Shown: positions 29,637 to 38,667, counted from the first letter of the stretch. The stretch is DNA of 64,000 nt from Pseudoxanthomonas suwonensis 11-1 (GCF_000185965.1 NC_014924.1:806001-870000); one strand, 5' to 3'. The notes: a model not told the origin generated them from the sequence alone. Numbers and translations: made by a program.

Positions 29637-30620
29637 ATGCCTGATTCCACGCAACACGATCCATCTGCACGCCGCCAGGCCTGGACCTCGTACTGGGCCA
29701 GTGGGCGGCTGCATTCCTGCGCTACCAGCTTCGACGGCAACTACACCGGCGTCATCGGCGCGTCCTGGCGCCAGGCGTTCTCGGCACTGCCCGCGGGCAC
29801 GCGCGTACTCGACCTCGCCACCGGCAACGGCCCGCTACCTGCATTGCTGTGGGAACTCCACGGCGACGCGGTGCAGGTGGACGCGGTGGACCTGGCGGGC
29901 CTCGCGCCCTCGTGGCACGAGGCTGGAAAGCACGCTTCGATCCGTTTCCACCCCGGCGTGGACATGGAGTCGCTGCCCTTCGCCGATGCGTCGTTCGACG
30001 TGGTCACCAGCCAGTTCGGCTTCGAGTACGCGGACCATGGGCGGACCCTGGCCGAGATCTGTCGTGTCGCTGCGCCGGGTGCCTCGCTGCGGCTGGTGAT
30101 GCACCACCACGGTTCGCGCCTGGTCCAGGTTGGACGCGAGGAGTTGCTGCACCACGCATGGCTGTCTGCGCCGGAAGGCCTGCTGGAGGCGGCGCGCGGG
30201 GTCATCCCCGTGCTGGCCGCGGTGCGTGCCGGGCGGCCACCGGACATGGCGGCGGTGCAGGCACGCGAAGCCTACAACCGCGCGATGGTCGCGCTCGGCG
30301 CGGCGGCGGAGGCATCAGCCGCGCCGGACCTGCTGCTGGAGACGCGCGACACCGTGCATCGCCTGGTCCGCGACGTTGGCGCCGATCCAGGCGCGGCGCT
30401 GCGCGCGCTGGAGGTGCTTGCCGGTAGCCTGGAGCAGGCACGCCTGCGGACGGCGGAGATGATCGCCTGTGCGCTGGATCGCCCCGGGATCGAAGCACTG
30501 GCACGTACGCTGTCCCGACTGTGTCCGCAGGCGCGGGTCGCGTTCGAGGAGCTCGCTCAGGCCGAGGGCGTGCTGGCCTGGGCGTTCTCGGCCGACGGCA
30601 TCGGTGCTTCGGCCGGATAG
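29637..30620 (+). CDS. class I SAM-dependent methyltransferase
   Basis: A 327-residue protein with a Rossmann methyltransferase core in its first half: motif I VLDLATGNGPLPALL, an acidic motif II VDAVDLAGLAP, and PFADASFDVVTSQFGFEYAD followed by LRLVMHHHGS. The C-terminal half (about residues 180-327) is helical and of unknown role. The substrate is unknown. The last 64 bp overlap the convergent sulfotransferase gene, so both C-termini share DNA. A CATGCT hexamer lies 6 nt before the ATG and may be its -10 box. Confidence 0.85.
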   Translation: MPDSTQHDPSARRQAWTSYWASGRLHSCATSFDGNYTGVIGASWRQAFSALPAGTRVLDLATGNGPLPALLWELHGDAVQVDAVDLAGLAPSWHEAGKHASIRFHPGVDMESLPFADASFDVVTSQFGFEYADHGRTLAEICRVAAPGASLRLVMHHHGSRLVQVGREELLHHAWLSAPEGLLEAARGVIPVLAAVRAGRPPDMAAVQAREAYNRAMVALGAAAEASAAPDLLLETRDTVHRLVRDVGADPGAALRALEVLAGSLEQARLRTAEMIACALDRPGIEALARTLSRLCPQARVAFEELAQAEGVLAWAFSADGIGASAG

Positions 30621-32374
30621 CTGTCGGGGTCCAGTACCGCCAGCAGCGGCGCCAGCGCGTCGCCGTAGTTGCGCCAGCGTCCGATCGAGCGGGTGTAGAT
30701 CGGCTGCCGTACCTGCCAGCGGCTGGGCGTCTGCACGCCGCGCTCGCTGCGATGGAATTCCAGGCAGGCCGGATCCCATTCCAGGCGGGCGAACTCGACC
30801 AGCCGGCGTGCCACCGGCTCCGGATCGCGGGCCAGGTCCTCGTACACCAGCTCCATCACCGGCAGCGGCAGTTCGGCCTGCCAGTGGCGCATCAGCCGCG
30901 TCTGCATGTTGATGTAATGGCCGATATCGCCGAGGTCCGTCGCCAGGCGCTCGTCCAGGGCGAAGTTCTCCGCGTACACCGACACCGCGATGTCGCGCGG
31001 ATCGCGCCGGCACCAGACCACGCGCGCGTTCGGGAACAGCAGCGCGACCAGGCCCAGGTGGAAGAAGTTGAGCGGCGCCTTGTCGACCAGGCAGCTCGCG
31101 TCGGCCGTTGCGTTGCGCGTGGCGGCGCGCAGGTAGCGCCGGGTCGCGTCCTCCAGGGTTTCCGCGGGGATGCCGGAGAGGTCGGCGCCGTGGCCGTCCT
31201 CGGCCAGGCGGCGGGCGATGAGGGCGATGTCGGGCAGCTCGCCGCAGCCGTGGCCCAGCGGGTGGGTGGCCAGGATCTGCTCGGTGAGCGTGGTGCCACT
31301 GCGTGGCATGCCGACGATGAACAATGGACGCGGGTCGTCGCTTCCGCCTTTGCCAATGCGGTCCAGCCGGCCGCGGGTCTGGCTGGCGATGATCGCTTGG
31401 ACGCGCTGTTGCAGCGCGGGCACGTCGGGTCGACCCGCGACGCGCCGGCGGGCGGCATTGGCCTGGTGCCAGGCCTCCATGGCTTCGGCGTGCTGGCCGC
31501 GGCCGTCCAGCACCTTGCCCAGCTCGTAGCCGAGCACGGCGCGGTCGGCATCGGCCACGTCGGTGCGCGCGAGCAGCCGTTGCCCCAGGGCGACATCGGC
31601 GTCGTCAGCTTTCGCGCGGTCCAGGCCCAGCAGGCCACCCACCGCCAGCGCCCAGCCCGGACGCAGCGCCAGCGCCCTGCGGTAGGCCTCGCGCGCCAGG
31701 TCGCGGTCGCCCGCGTCCTCGGCGGTCTGCGCCAGCGCCATCCACAGGTCGCCCTCGCCGGGCATCTCCGTGGTGGCCCGTTGCAGCAGGGCCAGGGCCT
31801 CGCCGTGGCGGGCGACACGATTGAAGCTTTCGGCGGTGCGCAGGACGACCCCGGTGTCGCGCGGCTTCAGCACCAGCACCTGCTGCCACAGCGGCAGCGC
31901 ATCGTCGGGATGGCCCCCATGGAACTCGGATTCGGCCAGCGCCTCCAGGATGCCCGGGTGCGTCGGCGCCAGCGCGTGGGCGCGCCGCAGCGCCGGCAGG
32001 GCGCGGCCGTGGCGGCCGAGCCTCTGCAGGGTGATGCCCAGCAGGTGCCAGCCCTGGGCGTCGTCACGCCCGGGCACGGTCGCCTCGAAGTGGGGCAGGG
32101 AAGCGGCGTGCTGGCCCTGGTGGGCAAGCAGGCAGGCGTACTGGAAGCGCAGGGCCGTATCGGCCGGAGCCAGCTCGACCGCGCGCGCCATCGCCGCCAG
32201 CGACAGGGCCGGGTCCAGCTGCAGCGCGGCGCGCGCGACCTCGCGCTGCACGACCGCGTCGGCGATGCCGGCCTGCGAAGCCTGGTGCAGGGCGCGGCGG
32301 GCCGCCTGCGGGTCATGGCGTGCGAATTGCAGCGCCTGCTGCAGGAGGCCGAGGGCCTGGGCGTTCAAGGTCAT
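30557..32374 (-). CDS. TPR-repeat sulfotransferase
   Basis: A 605-residue protein. Residues 1-300 contain about six to seven TPR-like helical repeats. Residues 345-600 form a sulfotransferase domain with the PAPS 5'-phosphate loop GMPRSGTTLTEQI (near residues 354-366), the acceptor-side FFHLGLVALLFPNARVVWCRRDPRDIAVS (3'-phosphate motif) and a C-terminal GVQTPSRWQVRQPIYTRSIGRWRNY. It should transfer sulfuryl groups from PAPS; the TPRs may bind a protein acceptor. This class is common near TonB receptors in xanthomonads. It overlaps the methyltransferase 3' end by 64 bp. Confidence 0.92.
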   Translation of the reverse strand: MTLNAQALGLLQQALQFARHDPQAARRALHQASQAGIADAVVQREVARAALQLDPALSLAAMARAVELAPADTALRFQYACLLAHQGQHAASLPHFEATVPGRDDAQGWHLLGITLQRLGRHGRALPALRRAHALAPTHPGILEALAESEFHGGHPDDALPLWQQVLVLKPRDTGVVLRTAESFNRVARHGEALALLQRATTEMPGEGDLWMALAQTAEDAGDRDLAREAYRRALALRPGWALAVGGLLGLDRAKADDADVALGQRLLARTDVADADRAVLGYELGKVLDGRGQHAEAMEAWHQANAARRRVAGRPDVPALQQRVQAIIASQTRGRLDRIGKGGSDDPRPLFIVGMPRSGTTLTEQILATHPLGHGCGELPDIALIARRLAEDGHGADLSGIPAETLEDATRRYLRAATRNATADASCLVDKAPLNFFHLGLVALLFPNARVVWCRRDPRDIAVSVYAENFALDERLATDLGDIGHYINMQTRLMRHWQAELPLPVMELVYEDLARDPEPVARRLVEFARLEWDPACLEFHRSERGVQTPSRWQVRQPIYTRSIGRWRNYGDALAPLLAVLDPDSYPAEAPMPSAENAQASTPSA

Positions 32375-32403
32375 CAGGAAGGGCGCGCACGTAGGGACCC
32401 GGC

Positions 32404-32409
32404 ATTATG
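32404..32409 (-). promoter_or_regulatory. putative -10 box of the sulfotransferase gene
   Basis: CATAAT on the minus strand lies about 30 bp before the ATG at 32374. Confidence 0.45.
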
Positions 32410-32453
32410 TCCGGTGGCACGCGGGTTGGTCATGGCGCCGGCGGCGCCGCGGG

Positions 32454-33329
32454 TCAGAGACCCTGTTCGTACCGCACGTAGGGCACGGTGCCCTCTTCGG
32501 CCTCGAGGTTCGAGGGCGCGAACGGGTTCTTGCCGCGGGTCACGACGTTCTCGGCGCCGACGGTGAGCTGGCCGCTCCAGGGCGTGCGCCAGGTCAGGCC
32601 CAGGCCCAGGCCTTCGAGCTTGTTGCCCGGCTGGCCCGGCATCTCGACCACGCGACCGATGACGTTGGCGCTGAACGGGCCGTAGCCGCCGCCGACGCTC
32701 AGCGACTTGCTGTCCCAGCGGTGGGCAAGGCCAGCGGCCTCGGTTACCGGTACCAGACGGGCGCGCGCATAAGTGCCGGCGATGGAGACGTAACCCTCCG
32801 AGCCGATTTCCTTCTGGCCGAACACCTGCAGGTCGTTCTGCTCGATCCGGCTGCCGCCGGCCAGGGCCGGGGTTTCCGGGGTCAGCCAGGACGGCAGGGT
32901 GGCGTCGCGCACGCTGCCGGCGGTCACGCCGAGGCGGTTGCCGCCGCGGCCAACGCTGGCGGTGGCGCCAAGGCGACGGCCGCTGGCCTCGCCCTCGCTG
33001 CCCAGGCTCGCCAGCAGGCAGCTGCTGGCCAGGCTGTTGATGCTGGTGCCGCTGGGGCTGTTGCAGAGCAGGCCCAGCGAATCGCCGGCGCCCAGCCCGA
33101 AGGCCGCGTCGAGCGACTCGCTGCCGAAACGCCAGGTGCTGCCCGGCGAACCCGGACGGTTGCCGCGGGCCGGCTCCAGCAGGAGCAGGGCCTCGACCTT
33201 GCCGCTGCCCTTGTTGAGCACCGGCAGGACCGCCTGTTCCGAGCCCCTGTTCTGCGCATGCGCGCCCGTTGCCGCCGCGATCGACGCGGACAGGGCAAGG
33301 GCCAGCATTGGCAGGCGGAACAGGGACAT
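32454..33329 (-). CDS. secreted protein of unknown function, possible outer-membrane barrel
   Basis: I do not recognise this 291-residue protein. It has a signal peptide ending near GAHAQNRG, then alternating strand-like segments rich in Gly and Ser, two cysteines about 15 residues apart that could pair (LLCNSP and SSCLLA), and a C-terminal part that looks like amphipathic beta-strands (LSVGGGYGPFSANVIGRVV, LGLGLTWRTPWSGQLTVGAE). This suggests an outer-membrane or periplasmic beta protein. AGGAAGG lies 3-9 bp before the chosen ATG; an upstream in-frame start is less likely. It stands alone on its strand between the sulfotransferase and Hsp33 genes. Confidence 0.7.
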   Translation of the reverse strand: MSLFRLPMLALALSASIAAATGAHAQNRGSEQAVLPVLNKGSGKVEALLLLEPARGNRPGSPGSTWRFGSESLDAAFGLGAGDSLGLLCNSPSGTSINSLASSCLLASLGSEGEASGRRLGATASVGRGGNRLGVTAGSVRDATLPSWLTPETPALAGGSRIEQNDLQVFGQKEIGSEGYVSIAGTYARARLVPVTEAAGLAHRWDSKSLSVGGGYGPFSANVIGRVVEMPGQPGNKLEGLGLGLTWRTPWSGQLTVGAENVVTRGKNPFAPSNLEAEEGTVPYVRYEQGL

Positions 33330-33353
33330 GGCCTTCCTATGACTCGGAAACCA

Positions 33354-33369
33354 CACGGGAGTTCCCGTG
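33354..33369. promoter_or_regulatory. palindrome in the leader of the unknown secreted protein gene
   Basis: CACGGGA-GT-TCCCGTG, 7-bp arms around 2 bp, lies 25-40 bp before the ATG and just downstream of a TACGAT -10 (33389-33384, minus strand). It could be a repressor operator or an mRNA hairpin. Confidence 0.35.
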
Positions 33370-33461
33370 CGGTTCAAGCCTGCATCGTATGGGATTTACA
33401 ATTGATTAACAAGCGCCGCTCCTCCCCGAAACAGCTGGCTCGTCGACCCGGCGGAAGCCTG

Positions 33462-34385
33462 CTACTGCAGCCGCTCGGAGGCCGGCGCATTGGGCTGCGC
33501 CGGGTTCCCGAACAATACCCCAATCCGGTCCAGAGGGAAGTGGTACTCCTTGCCGCAGAACTCGCAGCGGACCTCGACCTGGCCGGTTTCGGCCGCCGCG
33601 GCGCGGAACTCCTCCTCGCCGAGGCTGCGCAGCATGCCCTCGACCCGCTCCTCCGAGCAGGAACAGCCGAATGCGACCGGGCGCTCCTCCAGCAGCTCGG
33701 GCTGCTCCTCATGGAACAGGCGGTGCACCAGCAGCCGCGGCGGGGTGGCCAGCAGCTCGGCCTCGCCCAGGGTGTCGAACAGCGCCCCGGTGCGGGCCCA
33801 GGCATCGGCATCGCCTTCCTCGCCGGGCAGTTTCTGCAGCATCAGGCCGGCGGCGTGCTCGCCGTCGGCCGCCAGGAGCAGGCGGGTGGGCAGCTGCTCG
33901 GACTGGCGGAAATAGTCCTCGAAGGCCTCGGCCAGCGAGCCGGCGCCGCCCAGCGCGACCAGGCTCTGGTAGCGCTGGGGCTCGCGCGGGTCCAGGCCCG
34001 GGTTCTCGATGGTGACCGCCAGCAGCGCGTCGTCGCCCAGCTGCGAGGGCGCGCGCGGGGCGTCGGCGCCTTCCTCGAGGCGGGCAATGCCGCGGATGGT
34101 GCCGGCCGCGGTGCACTCGGCGAACAGCGAGCGCAGGGCGCCGTTGGCGCGCGCCTGGATCGACAGCCGCCCGTCCACCTTCACGTGTCCGGTGAAAAGG
34201 GTCGCCGCCGCGACCGACTCGCCCAGCAGGGCGGTGGCGCCGGCCGGGTAGCTGGCGTGTGACAGCAGCTCGCGCCAGCTGCCGGACAGGCGCACGTATA
34301 CGCCGCGGACGCCGGCCGCGGGCAGCAGGAAACGGCCGCGCAGGTCGTCGGCGGCGGACTCGTGGGTGGGGTTGGTGGTATCCAT
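33462..34385 (-). CDS. hslO: redox-regulated chaperone Hsp33
   Basis: A 307-residue cytoplasmic holdase activated by oxidation. The N-terminal domain shows [16 protein letters not shown] and [17 protein letters not shown]. The C-terminal redox switch has the four conserved cysteines, [14 protein letters not shown] and [11 protein letters not shown], which bind zinc when reduced and form disulfides under oxidative stress. All four are present. The ATG at 34385 gives the usual start; a CATTGT -10 box lies 6 nt upstream, so the mRNA may be leaderless. It is divergent from mtgA. Confidence 0.96.
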   Translation of the reverse strand: MDTTNPTHESAADDLRGRFLLPAAGVRGVYVRLSGSWRELLSHASYPAGATALLGESVAAATLFTGHVKVDGRLSIQARANGALRSLFAECTAAGTIRGIARLEEGADAPRAPSQLGDDALLAVTIENPGLDPREPQRYQSLVALGGAGSLAEAFEDYFRQSEQLPTRLLLAADGEHAAGLMLQKLPGEEGDADAWARTGALFDTLGEAELLATPPRLLVHRLFHEEQPELLEERPVAFGCSCSEERVEGMLRSLGEEEFRAAAAETGQVEVRCEFCGKEYHFPLDRIGVLFGNPAQPNAPASERLQ

Positions 34386-34391
34386 CGGCAC

Positions 34392-34397
34392 ACAATG
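34392..34397 (-). promoter_or_regulatory. -10 box of hslO (leaderless spacing)
   Basis: CATTGT followed by GTGCCG and the ATG on the minus strand; no Shine-Dalgarno is present. Confidence 0.4.
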
Positions 34398-34455
34398 CGG
34401 GCGACGGCGCGGCTTTCCAAGCACCGGCGCGCTGCACTGCTCACGCCCCAGCCGC

Positions 34456-34461
34456 TACCAT
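34456..34461 (+). promoter_or_regulatory. putative -10 box of mtgA
   Basis: TACCAT, in the context CGCTACCATCGCCGC, lies 33 bp before the proposed ATC start and matches the -10 context seen at other genes. It argues against starting mtgA further upstream. Confidence 0.35.
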
Positions 34462-34494
34462 CGCCGCGCTGCCCCGCCGCAAGGGAACACCACC

Positions 34495-35226
34495 ATCGCC
34501 ACCCAGGCCTCCAATCCGCCCCGTCGCAGGCGCCGCCGCTGGCTGCGCGTGCTGCTGTGGCTGCCGGTGCTGTTCGTCGCCGTCACCGTCGCTCAGGTGC
34601 TGGTGCTGCGCTTCATCGACCCGCCGACCTCGGCCTTCATGCTGGCGCGCCAGGCCGAGGCCTGGGGCGAGGGCGACTGGGGCTACCGGGTGGCCTATGA
34701 CTGGCGCGACCTCGACCGGATCGCCCCGGACCTGCCGATGTCGATGATCGCGGCCGAGGACCAGGACTTCGCCAACCACAACGGCTTCGACCTGGCCGCG
34801 ATCGAGAAGGCGCTGGACAACAACGCCCGCGGCCGCCACGTGCGCGGCGCCAGCACCATCAGCCAGCAGGTCGCCAAGAACCTGTTCCTGTGGCAGGGCC
34901 GCAGCTGGGTGCGCAAGGGCCTGGAGGCCTGGTACACGATGCTGATCGAGGCGCTGTGGCCGAAGCGCCGGATCCTGGAGGTGTACGTGAACATCGCCGA
35001 GTTCGGCGACGGCATCTACGGGGCGCAGGCCGCCGCGCGCAGCTACTGGCGCAAGGACGCCTCGCGGCTGACGGCCAACGAGGCCGCGCGGCTGGCGGTG
35101 GTGCTGCCGGCGCCGCGCCGCTACAGCGCGGTCCGCCCCGGCCCCTACGTGCAGCGGCGCGCGGCCTGGACCCAGCGCCAGGTGCGCCAGCTCGGCGGCA
35201 AGGCCTACCTCGACGGGCTGGACTGA
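34495..35226 (+). CDS. mtgA: monofunctional peptidoglycan transglycosylase
   Basis: A GT51 enzyme that polymerises lipid II into glycan strands at the inner membrane. One N-terminal helix ([19 protein letters not shown]) is followed by the catalytic motifs [16 protein letters not shown] (catalytic Glu), [43 protein letters not shown] and [17 protein letters not shown]. The start is odd: no ATG, GTG or TTG occurs in frame between 34378 and the membrane helix. An AAGGGAA site precedes an ATC at 34495, which would give the normal length of 243 residues. GTG at 34366 or 34375 or TTG at 34372 would overlap the start of divergent hslO. Confidence 0.9.
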   Translation: MATQASNPPRRRRRRWLRVLLWLPVLFVAVTVAQVLVLRFIDPPTSAFMLARQAEAWGEGDWGYRVAYDWRDLDRIAPDLPMSMIAAEDQDFANHNGFDLAAIEKALDNNARGRHVRGASTISQQVAKNLFLWQGRSWVRKGLEAWYTMLIEALWPKRRILEVYVNIAEFGDGIYGAQAAARSYWRKDASRLTANEAARLAVVLPAPRRYSAVRPGPYVQRRAAWTQRQVRQLGGKAYLDGLD

Positions 35227-35245
35227 GCGTGCAGGCGCCTGCCGC

Positions 35246-35251
35246 TACGAT
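35246..35251 (+). promoter_or_regulatory. -10 box of the glycosyltransferase gene (leaderless spacing)
   Basis: TACGAT is followed by GCCGTCC and ATG at 35259, a 7-nt spacing with no Shine-Dalgarno. Confidence 0.4.
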
Positions 35252-35258
35252 GCCGTCC

Positions 35259-36290
35259 ATGGATACCCGCAGGCAGGACCTGTTGACCGTGGTGGTGGCC
35301 TGCTTCAACGAGGCCGACTCGCTGCCGCGCCTGCATCCGCGCATCCGCGGCGTGCTGGACGGGCTGGAAGCCGAGGGCGTCAGTGGCCGCGTGCTGTACG
35401 TGGACGATGGCAGCCGCGACGACACCTGGGGCCGGCTGCAGAAGATCGCCGCGGGCGACCCCGGCGTCGGCCTGCTGCGGCTGTCGCGCAACTTCGGCAA
35501 GGAGATCGCGCTGACCGCCGGCCTGGACCGGGTCACCGAGGGCGCGGCGATGATCCTCGATGCCGATGGCCAGGACCCGCCGGAACTCATCCCGGAATTC
35601 GTCGCGCGCTGGCGCGAGGGCTTCGACGACGTCTACGGCACCCGCATCGCGCGCGAAGGCGACAGCTGGCTGCGCCGTGGCACCGCCGCGGTGTTCTACC
35701 GGGTGATCGGGCGCCTCTCGCGTACCCCCGTGCCGGCCGATACCGGCGACTTCCGCCTGCTCTCGCCGCGCGCACTGGATGCGCTGCGCCAGCTGCGCGA
35801 GCGCCACCGCTTCATGAAGGGCCTGTTTGGCTGGGTCGGCTTCCGTCGCATCGCGATTCCGTACAAGCGCCGCCCGCGCATGGCCGGGCGCAGCAAGTTC
35901 AGCCTCTGGCGGCTGTGGAACTTCGCGCTGGAAGGCATCACCAGCTTCTCCACCGCGCCGCTGCGGCTGGCCACCTACCTGGGCCTGCTGACCGCGCTGG
36001 TGGCGTTCTTCGCCGGCATCGTGGTCGTGCTCAAGACCCTGGTGTGGGGCGACAGCGTGGCGGGCTGGCCGACGATGATGGTGGTCATCCTGTTCCTCGG
36101 CGGCGTGCAGCTCATCGCCCTGGGCACGATCGGCGAATACCTCGGCCGCCTGTACGAGGAGGCCAAGCAGCGGCCGCTCTACCTCGTCGACGACTGGCGG
36201 GAGCCGGCGGGAGTATGCTCGGGCACACAGCTCGCGGACGGAGGCGCCCATGCGCACGGTACGTCAACTGCTGGCGGAGAAGCCGGCTGA
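35259..36290 (+). CDS. GtrB/DPM1-like membrane glycosyltransferase
   Basis: A 343-residue GT2-family enzyme. The N-terminal catalytic domain shows TVVVACFNEADSLPRL, VLYVDDGSRDDTW, LSRNFGKEIALTAGLD and the DxD-type AMILDADGQDPPE. Two C-terminal membrane helices (about residues 238-262 and 273-297) follow RMAGRSKFSLWRLWNFALEG. Homologues transfer a sugar to undecaprenyl phosphate for envelope glycan modification. The ATG at 35259 was chosen over 35250, which overlaps the -10 box. The last 41 bp overlap the start of the CBS gene. Confidence 0.9.
   Translation: MDTRRQDLLTVVVACFNEADSLPRLHPRIRGVLDGLEAEGVSGRVLYVDDGSRDDTWGRLQKIAAGDPGVGLLRLSRNFGKEIALTAGLDRVTEGAAMILDADGQDPPELIPEFVARWREGFDDVYGTRIAREGDSWLRRGTAAVFYRVIGRLSRTPVPADTGDFRLLSPRALDALRQLRERHRFMKGLFGWVGFRRIAIPYKRRPRMAGRSKFSLWRLWNFALEGITSFSTAPLRLATYLGLLTALVAFFAGIVVVLKTLVWGDSVAGWPTMMVVILFLGGVQLIALGTIGEYLGRLYEEAKQRPLYLVDDWREPAGVCSGTQLADGGAHAHGTSTAGGEAG
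36214..36219 (+). promoter_or_regulatory. putative -10 box of the CBS-domain gene
   Basis: TATGCT lies inside the 3' end of the glycosyltransferase gene, 30 bp before the ATG; a GGAGG ribosome site lies between. Confidence 0.4.
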
Positions 36291-36678
36291 GGTGTTCGCG
36301 GTACCCCCGGACGCACCGGTGATCGATGCGGTGCGGCTTATGGCGGACAAGTCCATCGGTGCGGTGCTGGTGATGCGCGGCGGCGAACTTGCCGGGATCC
36401 TTTCCGAGCGCGACTACGCACGCAAGATCGTGCTGCAGGGTCGGTCCTCGGCCGATACCCCGGTGCGCGCGATCATGACCGCCGAGGTGGTGACCGTGGC
36501 TCCCGATACCACGGTGCCGGCGTGCATGCAGCTGGTCACCGAACGCCGCATCCGCCACCTGCCGGTGCTCGCGGACGGAGGCGTGGTCGGGGTGGTCTCG
36601 ATCGGCGACCTGGTCAAGTCGGTGATCGCCGAGCAGCAGGTCGAGCTGGAGCAGCTGCAGCGCTACATCGCCGGCTGA
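36250..36678 (+). CDS. tandem CBS-domain protein
   Basis: A 142-residue cytoplasmic protein built of two CBS domains, a Bateman module: DAVRLMADKSIGAVLVM..ILSERDYARKIVL and the second PACMQLVTERRIRHLPVL..VVSIGDLVKSVI. CBS pairs bind adenine nucleotides or SAM and regulate partners; stand-alone forms have unclear targets. GGAGG lies 7 bp before the ATG. It overlaps the 3' end of the glycosyltransferase gene by 41 bp, but a promoter of its own seems present. Confidence 0.93.
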   Translation: MRTVRQLLAEKPAEVFAVPPDAPVIDAVRLMADKSIGAVLVMRGGELAGILSERDYARKIVLQGRSSADTPVRAIMTAEVVTVAPDTTVPACMQLVTERRIRHLPVLADGGVVGVVSIGDLVKSVIAEQQVELEQLQRYIAG

Positions 36679-36684
36679 GCCTGC

Positions 36685-38655
36685 TCAGCGCGCGTACTTG
36701 CCGCCGCAATCGGCGTTCTCGCCGGGCCCGGTCTCGAAGGTCGCCAGCAGCGCGGCCGGCGGGGTGATGCTGCCCAGCGCCAGCGCGATCGCGCCGCGCA
36801 GGCCCAGCGCCTTCATGTCCGGCCGGAACGACGGATCCTTGAAGCTGCCACCCACCCGCAGCGGCGAGCGCAGGGTGAGGATGCTGCGGTCCTTCGGCCG
36901 CGGCCGCAGCAGCAGGTCCAGGCTCTCGTCCTGCAGGTTGATCGTGCCTTCGCCGACGATGATCGTGTCGGTGGTGTCGAACGCCAGCGCGCGCGAGGTC
37001 ATCAGCCCCTCCTCGACCCCGAAGTCGGCGAAGGCGCAGCGCACCGGCACCTGGCGGTCATCGGTCAGCAGGAACTTCAGCGCCTCGGCGATATCGATGC
37101 CGGCCAGTTCCATCACCAGGTTGCTGACGCGGCCGCGGCCCATGCCCAGCGCGACATCGCCGTCGGCGCTGCCGAGGATGGCCGCGACCGAGTTGCCGCG
37201 TCCGCGCAGCGAGATGTCGCCGCCGATGCGGCCCACCGCGCCCTGCGCCAGCTCGGCCTTGGCCAGCAGCTTCGGCAGGTCCACCCCGCGTACGCCGATC
37301 CTGGCCACGGTGTCGATCGGCGCGCGCCGCGCATCCATGGTGATGTCCGCGCGCACCTCGCCACCGGCCACGCCGAAGTCGAGCGGCTGCAGGCGCACGC
37401 GGCCGGCCTGCGCCACCAGGTGCGCATCCATGTCCTCGATCATCGGCAGCGTCGGCGACTGGATCTTCTGCGCGCGCCAGCGCACGTCGGCGTCCATCGC
37501 GTTGAGCTTGGCCAGGTCGTAGGGCTTGTCGGGCAGCAGCCGGGGACTCGCGGCGCGCCGTGCGGCCTCGGCTTCCTGCTCGGCGTTGGCCGTCTCGCCG
37601 GCACCGGTCGCAGGCGGAGCGCCGAGGAAACCGGCGAGGTCGTCCAGATCGAGCTTGCGCGAGAGCAGCTGGGCGACGAACAGCGGCCGCTCGCCGCTCA
37701 CGTCCACCTTCACGTCGCCGGAAAGGTCGCTGTCGCCGACCGTTCCCTTGAAGCCTTCGTAGCGCCAGACGTCGCCGTTGCGGCGCAGGCGCCCGTCGAG
37801 CGCGTATGGCGGCGAGGCCGGCAGGGCCAGGCCCAGCAGTGGATAGAGCTCCTCCAGGTCGGCGCCAGCCAGCTTCATCTGCAGGTCGAAGGTCTGGAAG
37901 CGGAACGGGTTGGTCAGGGTGCCGGTGGCGCTGGCCCGGGTACGGCCGGCGCGCGCATCCAGGTCGATGCGGTAGGGCGTGTCGGTGTCGGCCAGTTCCA
38001 GTGGCGAAGCGGCCTGGCCCTCCATGCGGAACGCAGCGCCACGCCAGTGGCCGTTGCCCTTGACCGCGACCGGTGCGGTCGAGCGGTCCCCGCCTTCGAT
38101 GCTGGCCAGGGCAAGGTCGATGTCGGTCCGCTCGGACGCATTGGTGAAGCGAAGGCGGCCATCGTCGATCCACAGCCGCTCCAGGCGCCAGCGAGGGTCC
38201 TCGTCCGGATCGCTGTGGTCATCGCCGAATTCCCAGTTGCCGCCCTCGCCATCCGGGTTGGTCTCCAGCCAGATGTCGGTGCGCACCGCGCGGATCTCCT
38301 TCATCCGCAGGCGCAGGGCCAGCAGTGGCCAGGCGGCGATGTCGATCTCCACCCGCTCGGCCGCGCCCATGCGCGGCTCCTTGGACCATTCCGCATTGGA
38401 CAGCGTCAGCTGGTCCGCGGATACGGTGATGGTGCGGCCAAGGTCGACATCGAGGTCGCCACCGATGCGGAACTCGCGACCGGTGGCCGAGCCGACCGCG
38501 CGTTCCAGCGGGCCCTTGAACCAGTTCCAGTCGAAGAACAGCACCAGCAGCAGGATCGCGATGCCGAGCGCGGCCAGCGTCCAGCCCAGCGGCCGCGAGG
38601 GCCGCCATTGGCGGAGACGCCGCAGGCGCGGGGAAAGCGAACGGGTGCGGTCCAT
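36685..38655 (-). CDS. AsmA family envelope protein
   Basis: A 656-residue protein with a single N-terminal membrane helix (about residues 27-48) after a basic stretch, then a long periplasmic region of repeated beta-strands. AsmA landmarks are FDWNWFKGPLERAVGSATGR, FRIGGDLDVDLG, the central RVRLQPLDFGVAGGEVRADI and the C-terminal DESLDLLLRPRPKDRSIL and RVGGSFKDPSFRPD. AsmA-like proteins are bridge-like lipid carriers that affect outer-membrane assembly. The ATG at 38655 sits 6 nt after a GATACT -10 box. It converges on the CBS gene with a 6-bp gap. Confidence 0.92.
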   Translation of the reverse strand: MDRTRSLSPRLRRLRQWRPSRPLGWTLAALGIAILLLVLFFDWNWFKGPLERAVGSATGREFRIGGDLDVDLGRTITVSADQLTLSNAEWSKEPRMGAAERVEIDIAAWPLLALRLRMKEIRAVRTDIWLETNPDGEGGNWEFGDDHSDPDEDPRWRLERLWIDDGRLRFTNASERTDIDLALASIEGGDRSTAPVAVKGNGHWRGAAFRMEGQAASPLELADTDTPYRIDLDARAGRTRASATGTLTNPFRFQTFDLQMKLAGADLEELYPLLGLALPASPPYALDGRLRRNGDVWRYEGFKGTVGDSDLSGDVKVDVSGERPLFVAQLLSRKLDLDDLAGFLGAPPATGAGETANAEQEAEAARRAASPRLLPDKPYDLAKLNAMDADVRWRAQKIQSPTLPMIEDMDAHLVAQAGRVRLQPLDFGVAGGEVRADITMDARRAPIDTVARIGVRGVDLPKLLAKAELAQGAVGRIGGDISLRGRGNSVAAILGSADGDVALGMGRGRVSNLVMELAGIDIAEALKFLLTDDRQVPVRCAFADFGVEEGLMTSRALAFDTTDTIIVGEGTINLQDESLDLLLRPRPKDRSILTLRSPLRVGGSFKDPSFRPDMKALGLRGAIALALGSITPPAALLATFETGPGENADCGGKYAR

Positions 38656-38661
38656 GCGGCC

Positions 38662-38667
38662 AGTATC
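38662..38667 (-). promoter_or_regulatory. -10 box of the AsmA gene (leaderless spacing)
   Basis: GATACT then GGCCGC then ATG on the minus strand, a 6-nt spacing without a Shine-Dalgarno. Confidence 0.4.

Noticed and set aside
30521-34262. Long plus-strand frames (681 and 830 codons) opposite the sulfotransferase, secreted protein and hslO genes
   Set aside because: No recognisable domain; composition is that of an antisense GC-rich shadow.
34366-34494. mtgA starting at GTG 34366 or 34375 or TTG 34372
   Set aside because: It would add about 40 residues that do not resemble MtgA, overlap the start of divergent hslO, and begin upstream of the putative -10 box. It remains possible.
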